DNA of 64,000 nt from Phoebastria nigripes (GCA_035582835.1 JAYKAV010002928.1:66175-130174); one strand, 5' to 3'; counted from the first letter of the stretch, positions 10,501 through 22,779 are shown. Translations and numbers: made by a program. The notes: generated by a model not told the origin, from the sequence alone.

Positions 10501-12552
10501 AGCTGAGCGGAAAGGTCTGTTCCCCTGGGAATGAGATGGGTGGACAGACCGCAGGACCACACTTACGCTCAAAGGGAAGGCACGGGAGAGGTCCTCAGCC
10601 TACCATCCCCGCTCCTTTCCTCACCATCACACCTTCAAAACACCCCCTTCTCCCCAGGCTCCCCTAACCCTCACCCCCCACTCCTGTGCGACAAACAATT
10701 TAGATTCTGAAACAACGGTGATCAAAAGCAGTATTAAGTAGAATGACATTAAATGAATCAACTAAGGACCTGACTAACCAGTCACCTCCTGCCAGGCAGA
10801 ATGTTAGCGGCACATCTACCTATTTGCAGTTTTTCTTCATTTTGCAATATCCTAATCAAATTCCAGCTCAGAAAACATGTGTTCTGTCCAAGTATTTTTG
10901 TGCTTCAGTTGAGAAGAACTTCACACTTATCTCCTCAAAGTCAACCACGTGAGCTCTCCTTGGGTATCTACCTAACCTTCCTAACTCAGGGAAGAAACAG
11001 ATTTAGACTACCTTTTAAATACTTACAGTCATTTAAGGATATATAAAGGACCAAGAAATTTTTCCCAATGACAAACAGATGACCTTAGCATAAGGGAACA
11101 GCAACATTTTTTGCTGCTATGGGAAGTCTCAGTCAGCTGTCTTTGTATACGCAGGATGCGATCATCAGAAAAATCAGCAGATCCCATTTGCCATAAGCTT
11201 CCTTCCCCGGGGGTTATTCCAGCAACAGCCAACTCCCAGTTTAGAGCACTGCAGAGAAAAAGCTGAGCCAATGTAAAGTGTTTCTGGAGTCTGCTGATGT
11301 GGGTCTGCCAATTCTTTTATTAGCAGCCTATCTGACAAATAAGGTCCAGTAACTTTACCTTCCACAGCCTTAGTTACATCTGGTTCTGCTTACTGTGCTG
11401 GGACTGGACATGGCACAAGAGCTCTAGGTATTCACTCGCTTTGCAGAGCTATACAGCCCAAATTAAACTATTAAGAAAACTATAGTCATAGCAAACATCC
11501 CAGTTTTGTGGTTAAAGCTAGTCAGAGAGAAGTGTTCTGGTTTTCAGAAGTCCTACAAGTTTGTAAATCAACTGAGAGGAATGGGAATGATGAAAATCTT
11601 CTTTCCTCACCACCAAATGCCTCCTTCTCCTTTAGTCTGAAAGTGAAACTACTTGACTTGTCCCAGTCCAGCATTCAAGTCCTGAAGTGTTAACCCAAAT
11701 ATCTAACATACACTGCAGGGGTAAAGACAACTTCAAGGCAAGGCTCTCTAGCTCCCCAGCTTCAAGGCACCATAGAGCCATTATGGCAAGAATGAAGGGT
11801 GGCACAGAGTAGATCTCGAGGGTCCTTTCCAGCCAAGTGGGTGCAGCCAGTTGCCTGCAACATAGTTTGAACACTAAGACGATAATTATCCTTTAGGCAG
11901 AGCACAGTAAGCGCAGGGAGCTCACTGTGAGTGTTCCTAACCCATTTCAAATAAATGCAGATAAGCTTGAACTGCTATACTTAACAGCAGAAGGACAGCA
12001 ACTTCCTAATAAAACACACCATGCAGTAGCACACCTATTTCCCAAAGCACAACATAAGCTTATTAAAATTCCAGAGCCATATCAAGAAACAAAAAGTACA
12101 GAGAGTTTACCCTCACTGAGTCAAGCTGGAGTCTCAGATAAAATATTGAACAATTGCATGCAGTCACTCCTGCAGCTGGAACCCGTCAAGAGTCCTGGCC
12201 CCGCTGTTTCAGGTTTGGTATCACCCAACCCTATGTTCCATTCCAACCCAAAAGCTAAAATCAATGCTACTCTGAACTCTACAAACAGGTGGAAGCATTC
12301 CTGTGTCTTACAGAGGACAAGCAATTCAATGTCTGCAATGTTCCCAACACCTAACATCCTAGAACTGAAGAAAAGAGGAAAAGAAAAAGTCATCATCAAC
12401 ATTTTAAAGAGCACTTGGAAAAAACAGGCCATCCTCATTACAATAGTATTCTCTAACTGTCATTTGTAAACTACTTCTCAATCAGTTTGAGATGATCAAA
12501 GTGTAATGGTTGGAGAAAGAATTCTGTCTGGTGCACGATCTTAATGACTTAC
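7524..12552. other. ANKHD1 intron E22-E23 (5 kb)
   Basis: Contains the 90-nt exon candidate (9424-9513) and a weaker 192-nt exon-like segment (8322-8513). A 180-codon plus-strand frame at 11927-12469 has no recognisable motif. Otherwise plain. Confidence 0.65.
9424..9513 (-). CDS. ANKHD1: candidate cassette exon of ANKHD1 (90 nt)
   Basis: Exon-like segment in the E22-E23 intron. Acceptor TTACGCTTTCAG, donor GTTG/GTAAGTAC (near consensus). Entered in phase 1 it is open and leaves in phase 1, matching both neighbours. It would insert 30 residues reading HDEEFEFMAQVTAEYGIAKG and FSITKPDFV. The composition looks like protein, but I recognise no homologue and do not recall it in human ANKHD1. Pseudoexons of this kind do occur by chance. 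Confidence 0.35.
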
Positions 12553-14168
12553 CTACAGGACTAGTCGAAACCCGTTGGGAAGGTGGCCTGAAACCAGGAG
12601 CCTTGGAGTTGTCAGGATGCATGTTTTCCACGTGTCCTAGCACAGAGTTATTCAGAAAGGTAGACTGAACAGTGAAAGATGGGTCAGCTGCTGCTCGGGT
12701 AGAGAGTGGACAGTCTCCCCATCCTTGGTTAGCTGGCACCTGGTTGCTATCAAAAAGACTACTAAAGTGATTGAAAAGCGTTGCTGGCCCAAAGGTAGGA
12801 GGCAATGATTTGTTTGCTGGGTTAATGTGCATCTGAGAACCGTTCATAACGTTCATGGCTGACGAAAGCTGCACTGCAGCAGGTGGACCTTGAGAAGGTG
12901 TTAAAGGAACTTGATTTGTAACAAAAATAGACTGAGGATCTTGATGGAGGTTTGCATTTGGTACCACTGAATAGAAAGAACCTCTGGACTGCATCCTGTG
13001 AGTAACTCGAGGTGCTGGTACAGCTACTTGAGGTAAGTTACTGTTGTCCTGATTATCTGCAACAACTGACCTGGGTGATGTTAAGCTTAAAGGAGCAGTT
13101 TCTGAGCTGGATGAAAAAGGCATTGACATGGAAGGATTGATCTCCGACATGCTGGTTGGCAGTATTTCATCTTGGACGTTATTTAGCGGTGCAGGGCTGC
13201 TCGATGGGCGAGTTTCGGTGACTCCTGAGTTGCTGCTAGCTGACATACTGCAACTACTTGCAACCGAAGATGGTGCGCACGCATTTGCAGCGGGCTGGTC
13301 TGGTGTTGACACCTTCTCTTTGGGTGCTGACACAGCCGAGAAAGAGTCCGCTTTAAGTGCAGAATGCTGCGTTTGTGGAGCATTAGATGGCAGAAATGCT
13401 GTGGGCACTTGCCCGTTGTTTGCGGGGGCAGAGGAAGCTGAAGGCAGAGTGCTACAGGTGCTCGTCACAGTTGAGATTGCTGTTGCTGCAGCACTCGTCT
13501 TGGGAACGCAGGCAAACAACTGCTTTCTGACTGAAGAGGGAGTCCGATTACTGGTTACACACAGCGGTTGGGTGGAAGCAGCTACAGAAGAGACAGTAAT
13601 GGGACAACTAGAAGTAGCTAATCCAGGAGACTCCGTCTGTAAAATATTTCCATTCTGACTACCTACACGACTCGAACTATTATGCTTTGGAGAGCTGTTT
13701 GTGCTGCCAGGGTTAACTGGTCTCACTGGGAATGGTCCCCAAGTGTTTGGTGAAGGTGAAAAAGTTCCTCCAAATTGGGCCATAGGTAAGCGAGGGTGCC
13801 GGATCTGTTGCATAGTTTGGGCAGCCAGCAAGGCAAAATGAGGGTGAGAATAAGCTAGAGGAAGAGACACCGGAAAAGATGAGCGCACATTTGCTGGGAC
13901 ATTCTTGTTTAATTTGTTAGTAGGCTGGAAAGTAGATAGTGTTGATGACTGCGATGTGACTAGGGGCGGTGCTCCAAGAGGAAAGGAGTTCTTGTTTGAA
14001 GCAGTTGCAGTGCTGACTCCAGATGAAAAGTTTGCATGGATTGATTTGGTACTCGAAGCAGGTGTTCTTATATGAGTTTTAGGAATCAAGTCTTCCAGTT
14101 CCTTGGCAGGATCTTGAATAAGGGCATTGATGAGTTGCACTGCGTATCGCGTTGACTCTGTACCACCC
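12553..14168 (-). CDS. ANKHD1: ANKHD1 exon E22 (end of KH, long disordered tail)
   Basis: The largest exon, 1616 nt, phase 2 to 1. It begins GGTESTRYAVQLINALIQDP, completing the KH domain, then runs through a Ser/Pro/Thr-rich disordered region. Conserved islands are PVSLPLAYSHPHFALLAAQT, QFGGTFSPSPNTWGPFPVRP, SSVRKQLFACVPKTS, and SLPPTFGPATLFNHFSSLFD, ending KAPGFRPPSQRVSTSPV+G. The internal Met before QLINAL is not a start, since reading continues from the acceptor. Donor GTAG/GTAAGT. Confidence 0.96.
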
Positions 14169-14474
14169 CTAGATTAAATACAAACATACTTATCTTTTGC
14201 AAAAGGAAACCCCACTTCGTGCAACATTCTGTAGCCTCAATTTTATACTGATCTGCAAGTCTATAGATGTTTATTCCAATAAGTTATTTCTTGACTTTTG
14301 CATATCTTAAGGATTATCTTCGAAGAAGCAGACCTTCAGCATATCTTGGCAGCAGTAATACATGTTCTATTCTAGTACCAAGAAGCTAAATATGTCCCGT
14401 CTTAAAAAGCAAACAAACTTCTTAATAAATGGCATTGTGGACTAACTCAAGACTTTCATTTCTAGATACTGTAC

Positions 14475-14624
14475 CTTATAGTGATCATTCTCTCTCCATT
14501 CTTATCTTTTTGCTTATCAACGTCAATATGGGCACCAGTGACATCTTGAATTGCTGTGATGTTGCACCCACCTCTTCCCATTATTCTAGATACGACAGAA
14601 GCTGGGACAGATAATTTCTTTGAC
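14475..14624 (-). CDS. ANKHD1: ANKHD1 exon E21 (KH domain core)
   Basis: A 150-nt exon, phase 2 to 2: SKKLSVPASVVSRIMGRGGC, NITAIQDVTGAHIDVDKQKD, KNGERMITI. The KH nucleic-acid-binding loop GxxG is intact as GRGG, preceded by the Val/Ile-rich first helix and followed by the variable loop. The domain finishes in E22. As a symmetric exon it is skippable in frame, which would remove RNA binding. Acceptor GTGATATAG, donor AAG/GTACAG. Confidence 0.96.
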
Positions 14625-16176
14625 CTATATCACAAAGATCAAAAATCTGTGAAATGTATTCAAACTTTAAAGGCATACAAAAATCCCTTGCTGTCTGACA
14701 GGTGGCTGAAGCAATATTCTTAAGTTTCAGGGCAGCAAGTGGTTTTCTGCTGATATTTTCTTCACCCTTTGGAGCCTCTCTAACACTCCCCCACTCAAAT
14801 TACTCATCATCCTCAGTACCTGACGAGGATTCTCCAGAAGCATTTATTCCACCACTGATGTAACACAGGTGTATGTGCCTCACACTGCTTCAGAACCACT
14901 TTTGGATTTTATCTTATCTTGTGTACCTTCAAAGTGAGACAAATCCTTAGCTTATCAACCTAAATTTACATACATAGCACTGCTTGAAATATAAAAGTCC
15001 ATGGCTTAGCTACTTTGATCGTTTATAGCAAGGGTTTATAGCAAGGAGAAGGTGGTTTTCCAATGTTTTCCCAGTGATCAGCTCTGTAATACCACTTGGA
15101 TTCACAACCCTTTTAGTATCCACCTCTCTCAGACCTCGAGATCTGAAAGTTTATTGGTGACACTACACAATGGTGGATGGCAGACAGTTAAATTGTGCAG
15201 TTCTGTGATTTAAGGAGCTGCTGGAAGCCACTGTGAAGGCAGCACAGATTTTCAGATGCAGGCTCACTATCAGGCCACAACACTCTAACCCATGTGTTCA
15301 GCAAAATAAGTCAATTTAGGATTTTTCTAATTCACATGGTATTGGTGGGTCACTGCAGGCATACAGGACTGGGAGTCCTTGAACTACGCAATGCTACACT
15401 TGCATCCAGACCCCAGCCAAGGTCCCTCGGGGCCGCCACTGTCCCCAGACTTTAAAGGCGGGACATCTCAAGCCCATACACTGCTTTCAAGCTTGCCAGT
15501 GATGTGCAATAGTTCAACACTGAACAATTAGAGGGGATTCAAAGGGTTTTCTGAACACTGTACAGCTTGCCACCACCCCCTGAAAAGGCTGCCAGCTTCA
15601 CCTAGCTATTCCAGTCTTGGAAACCTGTAAGTAACTTGATCCTCAGGAAATTGTTTCTCACTTAATAGGACTTAAAGGAAACCCATTTTATTTTAAACAC
15701 ATTTAAATACATGGAAACGTTCTAAAGCGTCACCTCATCTTGCCAAGGTGTTTTTTCTTTCCCCCTCTCCTGCCAGGAGAACATGCTACAATCCTCCCCA
15801 TCCCCAGAAACCAGGTCCTCAGAGCATGCACCCAGCTCTCCTCCCAAGGCTGTTTCATGCTTTGGGCTTTTCTTCCCCCCTCCACCCCCAAGGCTCCTCT
15901 CTCAAGCTAGGCATCCCAGTCACTCTCTCCCCAAACCAGAGCTTCCATCGTCACCTAACTTTCAAGATACGCCCACATTACTCACAGGGCTCCTACCCAT
16001 ACCTTGGTCTGCTTCCACCTCAGCCCACTAGGAACCCCATGCCATCACCCATGGAGACATGAGGAGAGCTCAGCCCAGTGCCCAGGCCCCTGCCCACCCA
16101 TCACCCACTGCCATTTCCCTCCCTACCCACCAAGCTCAATGGTTTTTACCTTGAGAAGTGCCCAAAACAGTACCTT

Positions 16177-16245
16177 TTTGCTCCTGAACAGCAGCGCCCT
16201 CCTCTCTGCAGCTGAAATTGCTCAATTGGTGTTGGCTGCAGAGTG
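16177..16245. repeat. duplicated 69-bp hairpin element, copy 1
   Basis: Same orientation as copy 2 (17314-17382), 1137 bp apart. 67 of 69 bases agree and the last 59 are identical, while the flanks are unrelated. Contains CTCTGCAGC...GCTGCAGAG, a 9-bp inverted repeat enclosing AATT-GCTC-AATT, and on the minus strand the CTCF-core-like GGAGGGCGCTG. No coding role: entered from E20, the exon-like reading does not keep the frame. Confidence 0.85.
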
Positions 16246-17313
16246 TTGCTAGGGGGAGGGTCTTTCAAAACTCTGCCTACTTGCCTGTCAAGGGCAGAAG
16301 GGATGTTTTCATTGGTTACTTCTTTGATAGACATCCCTTCTAGCCAGGGGGTTACTCACGGGGAGAGGGGAGGAGAAGAATTCTTGTTGAGACCAGGAGA
16401 GACTTTAGGAGAGGAAGGCATGCAGCTCCCGAGCATTTTGCAAATGTATCTAAAGTCGCCAAAAAGCTCTTTTTCGGCAGGATGCATGCTTCGATCAGTC
16501 AGGACATAGCAAACACCAGTGTGGAACATTTTATGGACTCGTTCTTTATGACACAAGGCCTGATTCCTCAGGGATGACAAAAGGTCGGGTTTTGGATGCC
16601 ATCTCTAGAACCCTACCATCTCCAGCAGAAGAGCAGACACTACCCAACCAAGCAGTTGAGTTGAGCCTATGAGGCTCAAGAGACCCAGGAGGAGAGATGG
16701 AGCAGCTCCAGAGTCAATGGCAGGGTCTGTGCAGCCCTGGAAAAGTCAGCTGCCTGTTTAATGGTTTCATGCCTGCACGACTCACCAAGTGGTGGGCAGT
16801 CTGCAACCATACATTTAGCAAGGCCATGTCACAGTGGAGAACCCCATTTGCGAACACAACAAAAGGCAGAGACCGAACCAACTCTGTAAGGGTTCAAACG
16901 CTTAAATTTTCAGATTAAACTGCCTTTTTAACCTTTATTAAAGAACAGTCTGTGGCTTCCACTAATCTGAATGCATTAAATCCTCTGTACAATTACGTTG
17001 TTTGCACATAGCCTAAAATTCTCTAAAATGAGCATATTTGGTCACTACCATTGCAGAACACAAAAGCAGGAGGGCATCGTAAGTGCACCCAAAGCATCTG
17101 ACACTTGTCTGTTCATGCTGTATTCCTTTTTGATAAAGAGAACAAAAAAAGGAAAGCCAGATGATCATTTCTAGTTACAAGTAGTAGACATCATAAAGGT
17201 TACAGAAAAGATACTGGGGTGTTAATGGCCATATAATAAAAACCAGTAAATTTTCAAAGGGAAAGTTTGCTTTACAGAAAATCTTTACATCTAATTGCAC
17301 CTCTAGCACTCAC

Positions 17314-17382
17314 TTTGCTCCCAAACAGCAGCGCCCTCCTCTCTGCAGCTGAAATTGCTCAATTGGTGTTGGCTGCAGAGTG
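17314..17382. repeat. duplicated 69-bp hairpin element, copy 2
   Basis: Partner of 16177-16245 in the same intron, just upstream of the KH exon. Carries the same 9-bp stem and the same CAGCGCCCTCC block. The only differences between copies are two bases in the first ten. Confidence 0.85.
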
Positions 17383-17849
17383 TCACTTTAAGGTGACAAA
17401 ATCTTCCATGGAATCAGCGATCAAGGTCACTGCCCAAAGCACAATGAATTTTAGCCTTGAAGAGATCATCCACCTCTCCTCTACTCTACTAACATCCTGC
17501 CTTTAGTTCATGTGCAAGCAATCATCTGCTGTAGGGGCTTTTCACTGCCATCTGCTCCCTCCCCCTTTTATCTTATCCCCACATCCTTTACTCCACTGAA
17601 GTCACAGGTAAAAAAAACCCTTGTGCCAAATAAAATGTTCATGTCATATTGACGTTAAGTTAGTGAAGAGTTACTACAAATTAGGACTGCAATTTGTTTT
17701 CACAGCACTGCAAGAGTAAGGGGGGTAGATTTTTTACAAATTAATTATACAATTAAATAATTAAATAAGCATGCTGGACATTCTATATTTGAGAATAATT
17801 TACAAGCTAAAAAGCTCACAGTTTTTAAACACAGAATTAAAGTCTTTAC

Positions 17850-17996
17850 CTTCTAACCACTTCTTTCCAGCCTTCTTCTCTTTTCTGTCCTCTTTTTGGA
17901 CTAGTCAGATTCAGCTTTACGTTTGGAGAGGTCAGAGGCAGGGAAACAGGCTTGTAAGTAGTTGACAAAGAATTTGGATGACCTTCACCATCAAGT
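17850..17996 (-). CDS. ANKHD1: ANKHD1 exon E20
   Basis: A 147-nt exon, phase 2 to 2: LDGEGHPNSLSTTYKPVSLP, LTSPNVKLNLTSPKRGQKRE, EGWKEVVR then split Arg. KRGQKREEGWKEVVRR is the basic stretch conserved in ANKHD1 and ANKRD17 just before the KH domain. Acceptor TGTTCCCAG, donor AAG/GTAAAG. Confidence 0.96.
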
Positions 17997-20679
17997 CTGG
18001 GAACAGAAATATGCTGATTACAAATTACAGAATAAAATGACAGCATTACAGTATATATTTCTGCAGCTTAAAACTACTAGAATGAACTGTTTTCATTCTT
18101 ACTTTCTACCTGGAACAACTTGGGTGACTTCATAGGTAGTTTTTTTACCTTTTAAGTCCACAGCCTATACCCTTCCTCCAAAAAGTGGAACGCTAAACTG
18201 CATGAAGTAATACCAGAAGCACTAAGGACATCAGATTAAAATAGTTTATAATAGGNGGTACACAGCCACTTAAGCACATCCTGATTATGTGTCTACACTG
18301 TGTTCTCCTTTTTGAATAGCTTTTTAAGAAAAGGTACTTTGGTAATAATGTCTCTTTCTTACTAAGTACTTGAAAATGTCTGGTTTTTAGCTCACATTGT
18401 TACAGATTCCCTGGAAAGTGCTTCTACCCCTCACCCCCCATTTTATGAATGGGTAACTGAGGTACAGATATTTGAGCATATTTATGTATTATTTAAGTCC
18501 CACTGACATCAATTTGGAAGCAGGTGCCCAAGTATCAGTGCCTGTACTAATACAGCTGTAGCAATAGCCTAGTGATACAAACAACGCAAAATTTGGGTGA
18601 GAGAGAAAAAGAGAAAGAGAGAGAGAACAGGCAACCTCTTGTTAGGCTAACTGATCTATGTGGAGGTGAAAAAAAGCAGCACTGGGAGCTCACAAGTTCA
18701 TCTGCAGCACTGAAACATAGGCAGCAATCTTCATGAGTCATTGAAAAACTAGCCTTATGTGATTCGACCCAGCAAATCTATGGCATAGCTGGAAAATTTA
18801 CAGAGGACCTCATGCTTCAGCTATACTGCTAAGCATCAGTCCTCCTCTTTACTATATGCAAGTTTTTATTCATCCATTTTATTTCCCATTCTTTACAGCG
18901 TTTTATGTTCATTGTGTCTTCTTGCAGGCAAACTGTTGATACTACACTTTATACAAACTTCAGGGATCTATCCACATTTAAGTAACCAAAGTGTACTGAC
19001 TATGTGAAAAGCAACGTTTAGACAATATGCCTTTTAAAATGGCAGCATTTTCTCTCTTTACTAGTAAGTAAAGTTCTAGCTCTCTGATAGCTAGTAAGTT
19101 CTAGCTCTCTGATAATACACCTGCCCAAGGCATTTGAAAGTTCTATGGAGAACTTTACTTGTCCTCAGATAACTGTAAGATTGAGGCAAAGAGAACAAAA
19201 AAATGCATATGAAAGAAAAGAACAAAGTCCATTGTGGAATATCGATTCCAGTGTAGACTTTAAAAGCTTTTTTCTGCTTTGTCTCAAAATGTCTAGGTAT
19301 GTTTTCAGAAAAGCATCGTTACGAAGTCTGAGTTTAAGTTTCAATTACAGTAGCCTTGTCATCAGCATGTCTATGACTAAAGAGAAGAGGAATTCAGGAA
19401 GAGCAAATTTAGAGATTATTTTCAGACAAAGTCTGCCTAGTGCAAGAGCCAAAGAGCACCTGCAGAAGTTAATAAAATATACTAGCCCCATTTTGATACT
19501 TATATACTGTCTTGTTTCTTAGGTGTACTTTATCTAACAGAAGCACAGTTAGTGAACTGCACAGGATTCCAAGGCTTTTGTAGGAGACCTTGGATGAAAG
19601 GTCCAAGGCAGAAACAATTTACGTTCATAAAACAGAACATAGACAAAATCCAATTTCTAACACTCCTAAGGGTAATCCAAAACACACACACCCCCAACCA
19701 CAAGGGCTGACAAATCCACTCATTCTGTACCTAACTTTAATCTGGGGAAAAAAAAGAAAAGAAAAAAGAAAATCCCGACTCTCTTCCCACTCCCAGACAA
19801 GTGCCTCAGTCAGTCTGGCAACAGCCCTCTCGCTCGCTGCCCTTTTTAATCCCATAACGTTTGCGTTCTTATTGAAACTGGGTTCTCAGTCAGCCAGGTA
19901 TCCTGCAGATCAACCCCCGTACCCTCTCCCCTCCCTTAATGCAAGAAAAGAAAAGAAAAAAAGAAAACTATGGAGGATCAGACTCACTTATATGTAAAAA
20001 TAAGCAAAGACTACAGATTCAGATGGGATCTAAGCTTTTTGATTCAGACCAATGACCTATTCAGAAACTGGTGTTATAAAAGTTGTTAGCTCATTCCCTG
20101 GCAACTGAATGATTTTCCAAACCATTCATATGGCCCCTGTACATTCACCGAGTTCTTTTGACTCTCACCTCTGGCTCGACAAGGTTAAATCAAACTGGCC
20201 ATCAACCTGGCAGGTGAAATGCTCAGAGTCATCAACTTCTTCCCTCCTTAAAACAAAGAGATTGTTAATGATGAAACCGTAAAACAATCAAAAGGTAATG
20301 AAATCACTTCTGTAAATAGATTATAAGTAAAGCTGGCACTTCCTTTTTAAATTCCCAGCATATTTGCTTTAAAATCTATTCTAATAAAGTTGACAATGCA
20401 ACATGGATGCTTAAATAGTGCAGAAAGAAAACTGGCTGTTTTGCTAAAGGAGTATTAAAAACTAGCCAGCAATGCCAAAAAAATCTTATCTTTACCATTT
20501 TAAAGAGATTGCATTCAACAAACTTGACAGTATTCTTTAATAGCTACACAAATAAAGCAAACTCAGTCTCTCAAGACTCTGGGAACGTACTGGCTGGTGT
20601 AAAGCTTAAGCTACAGAAAACTTACATTGGCATAGGTAAAACCCTGTGAAACAATAGGGAAGCAACACAGCAGTCTCAC
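17997..20679. other. ANKHD1 interval E19-E20
   Basis: Apart from the 78-nt cassette candidate, contains an imperfect 27-30 bp tandem duplication (19061-19115, unit with GTTCTAGCTCTCTGATA), a GA-rich tract near 18599-18627 and an N at 18256. No gene seen. Confidence 0.65.
20169..20246 (-). CDS. ANKHD1: candidate cassette exon of ANKHD1 (78 or 75 nt)
   Basis: Lies between E19 and E20. On the minus strand a CATTAAC branch-like site and the tract CTCTTTGTTTTAAG precede GAGGGAAGAAG. The donor is CAGAG/GTGAGA. Entered in phase 2 it is open and leaves in phase 2, so inclusion adds 26 residues (RREEVDDSEHFTCQVDGQFD, then LTLSSQ, with the Arg codon split). The acceptor is AAGGAG, a NAGNAG pair, so 20243 could also be the 5' end (75 nt, one residue fewer). 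I do not recall it in the human protein. It could be a bird or minor isoform exon, or a chance pseudoexon. Confidence 0.5.
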
Positions 20680-21133
20680 CTCGTTGGTGTTTTTGAAGCC
20701 GAGGTGCTCGTTTTTTCTTCCTGAGAGGGGATAAGCAATGACGCATAGCGCCGCTCAGAGGAATTTGTATCCATTGTGAAGTTCAACTCCTGGCTTTTCC
20801 CTCCACTGCTACTTTCGCTATTGCAATCTGTGCTATCCAAGTTATCTGAATCACTATTCCCGCTTGCACCACCACCTCTTGGCTCTCCGTTTATTTTATT
20901 TTTATCTGCTTTTTGCTGTGCTAGAGATATATGCTGATCTGGCAAAATTATCTGCATATTCTGAGGAGTCTCTTTTGTTTTATTTTTCTTATTTTTTCTA
21001 TTTGTGCTGGGGGTAGTCACCACATTAGCTCTCTTCTTCCCAAAGGCATTTGTGAAAGTAGTTGAAGTCGCAGAAATTCCAATTGTAGTTGTAGTAGTTG
21101 CACTAGGCGGCTCTATGGGAACTTCTTGCTCCA
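20680..21133 (-). CDS. ANKHD1: ANKHD1 exon E19 (disordered)
   Basis: A 454-nt exon, phase 1 to 2: VEQEVPIEPPSATTTTTIGI, the basic KNKKNKTKET-like stretch, GEPRGGGASGNSDSDNLDST, ending EEKTSTSASKTPT with Arg split at the donor AG/GTGAGA. Acceptor TTCTTTCAG. A frame-preserving cassette candidate (20169-20246) follows. Confidence 0.95.
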
Positions 21134-21517
21134 CTGAAAGAAAAACAGTTGATATACAATCAAAACCCACAAAATATAGAAATCAGTGCCCTGACTGAAG
21201 ACACTAGAGATGAAGTTATGCTCCTTGCTGAGCTGTCAAGACTATTTGCACCGCATTCAGCTATAAATCCTCCAAGAGCGAAAGACTTCTGGGAACAAAA
21301 GGGGGGGGGGGGGGGGGGAGTGAACAAAAGAGGGGGAAAAAAGTGAACAAAAGAGTTTTGCCAGGAACTCTGACTGCAGAGCGAAGAACCAGGGCAGAAG
21401 CTATGCAACAATGTCACAGTACCAGAGAAGCCAGCTTTCAAACAAATTTCCTTAACTAGACGGTTAAAAAAAGGCACCCCCACAACTACATTGTTCATAG
21501 AAACACTTGTTCTTTAC
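21134..21517. other. ANKHD1 intron E18-E19 with 18-nt G-run
   Basis: Short intron with an uninterrupted run of 18 G (21301-21318), a C-run in the transcript, about 170 nt upstream of the E19 acceptor. Prone to sequencing and length error. Confidence 0.75.
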
Positions 21518-21692
21518 CTTCATCATCATTTTCTTCTTCATCATCATCTTCTTGCAGTTCCAGAGTTTCTTTAGGCTTGTTTTCTTCATCTTCTTCTTGT
21601 TTTCTTTTTTGTTCCTCTTTCTTCTTCTTTCTCTTTTCCTTTCTTTTCTCCCTTTTAGCTGCAAGAGCTTGTTTTCTGCTCTCCTCTCTTGA
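21518..21692 (-). CDS. ANKHD1: ANKHD1 exon E18 (Lys/Glu-rich)
   Basis: A 175-nt exon, phase 0 to 1: SREESRKQALAAKREKRKEK, RKKKKEEQKRKQEEDEENKP, then an acidic end EDDDEEENDDE. Strongly charged coiled-coil or nuclear-localisation-like region. The GAA/GAT/AAG repetition makes the DNA purine-rich, so long open stretches on the other frames and strand here are artefacts. Confidence 0.95.
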
Positions 21693-22779
21693 CTATGTAG
21701 GAGAAAAGGATCCATATTTAAACATTTTCACACAGACTAAATTATACTTATACTTCAGCTCTTCCCTAGAAATCTGGGGGGAGTGAGAAAGGAGAGACCA
21801 CGATGAACTAGAATGACTTTGTCACATACTGAATCATTACGTGGAAACTGGGCAGACCTTATGGAACAACAGGACTAGTTGGTCCCAAAACTTCTAAGGA
21901 ATGACAACAAAATAACAGCCAAAACAGAGGTATTATAAAAATACAATTTTACTGGAAAACCAGCAAAATCTCTCTCATCATCTCAGTCCTTTCTCAAAAA
22001 ATATTTAATAACCTCATTAATATTTTTGCAGCAATGCTCACATCTTTGACTCAAAAAGATCTCCCAGACTATTTTACAGAAAAAACTGCTACCATTTTAA
22101 CCACTTTTTTTTAATGTATGGAATCAGTCAAGTCAACTATGCTATACTGTAGCTTTGCACAGCAACTGATAGGTGTTTAACAAGTCAGCAACCTGGAAAA
22201 TCTAATAAACTAACATGGAACTTGTTCGTCAAAAATTTTAAGAGCCTCCATTAGGCGAGCCCACTAAAGAGTGCTTAAGAAGTGTCTGCATTACTCTGGG
22301 ACACTTCACAGTATTCTCAGTGACGGAGAAGTTGATTTTCCCCACTATCCACTCAACTCCATATAGCTCATCGGGCAGCTTGTAAGCTCTCCTTTGTAAC
22401 ACTGCGTAGAAGTCCATAAAATGCTTATGGACTACGTCTTACACAATATATAACATACCACGTATCACACCACCGAGACCAAAGACCTCCCTTATTGCAT
22501 TACTTCAGCGCAGATGACGTGTGAAGAGAGCTACTACCTAAGGTAACTACTGCCAAGTCCAAGCTTTCCTGAAAAGGACAATAGAGTGGCTGAAGCAGAA
22601 GTCAGTTTTAATTTGCCACCCTCAGTATACGCTTCACTTTTTGTATATTAGAGGAAGGAAACCACATACAGTCACAGCATGAAGAACTACTCCCCCAAAA
22701 AGCACCAACAGGAAATACAGCCTATAGATTAATACATAGTTCAAACCATTATGCTACACGACAGCGATTCTCTACTCAC
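21693..22779. other. ANKHD1 intron E17-E18
   Basis: Plain A/T-rich intron, nothing recognised. Confidence 0.7.

Larger units (their letters stand above)
14625..17849. other. ANKHD1 intron E20-E21
   Basis: Intron before the KH exon. Holds both copies of the 69-bp element and a C-rich, pyrimidine-rich stretch at about 15750-16140 that opens long frames without protein character. Confidence 0.65.

Noticed and set aside
11927..12469. 180-codon open frame on the plus strand
   Set aside because: Longest plus-strand frame in the intron, but with no motif, repeat or splice context; a frame of this length can occur by chance in 64 kb.
13128..13658. 176-codon plus-strand frame opposite E22
   Set aside because: Antisense shadow of a compositionally biased coding exon.
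16177..17382. The duplicated 69-bp element as mutually exclusive exons
   Set aside because: Both copies have AG before and GT after on the minus strand, but when entered from E20 they leave in a phase that breaks the frame of the KH exon.
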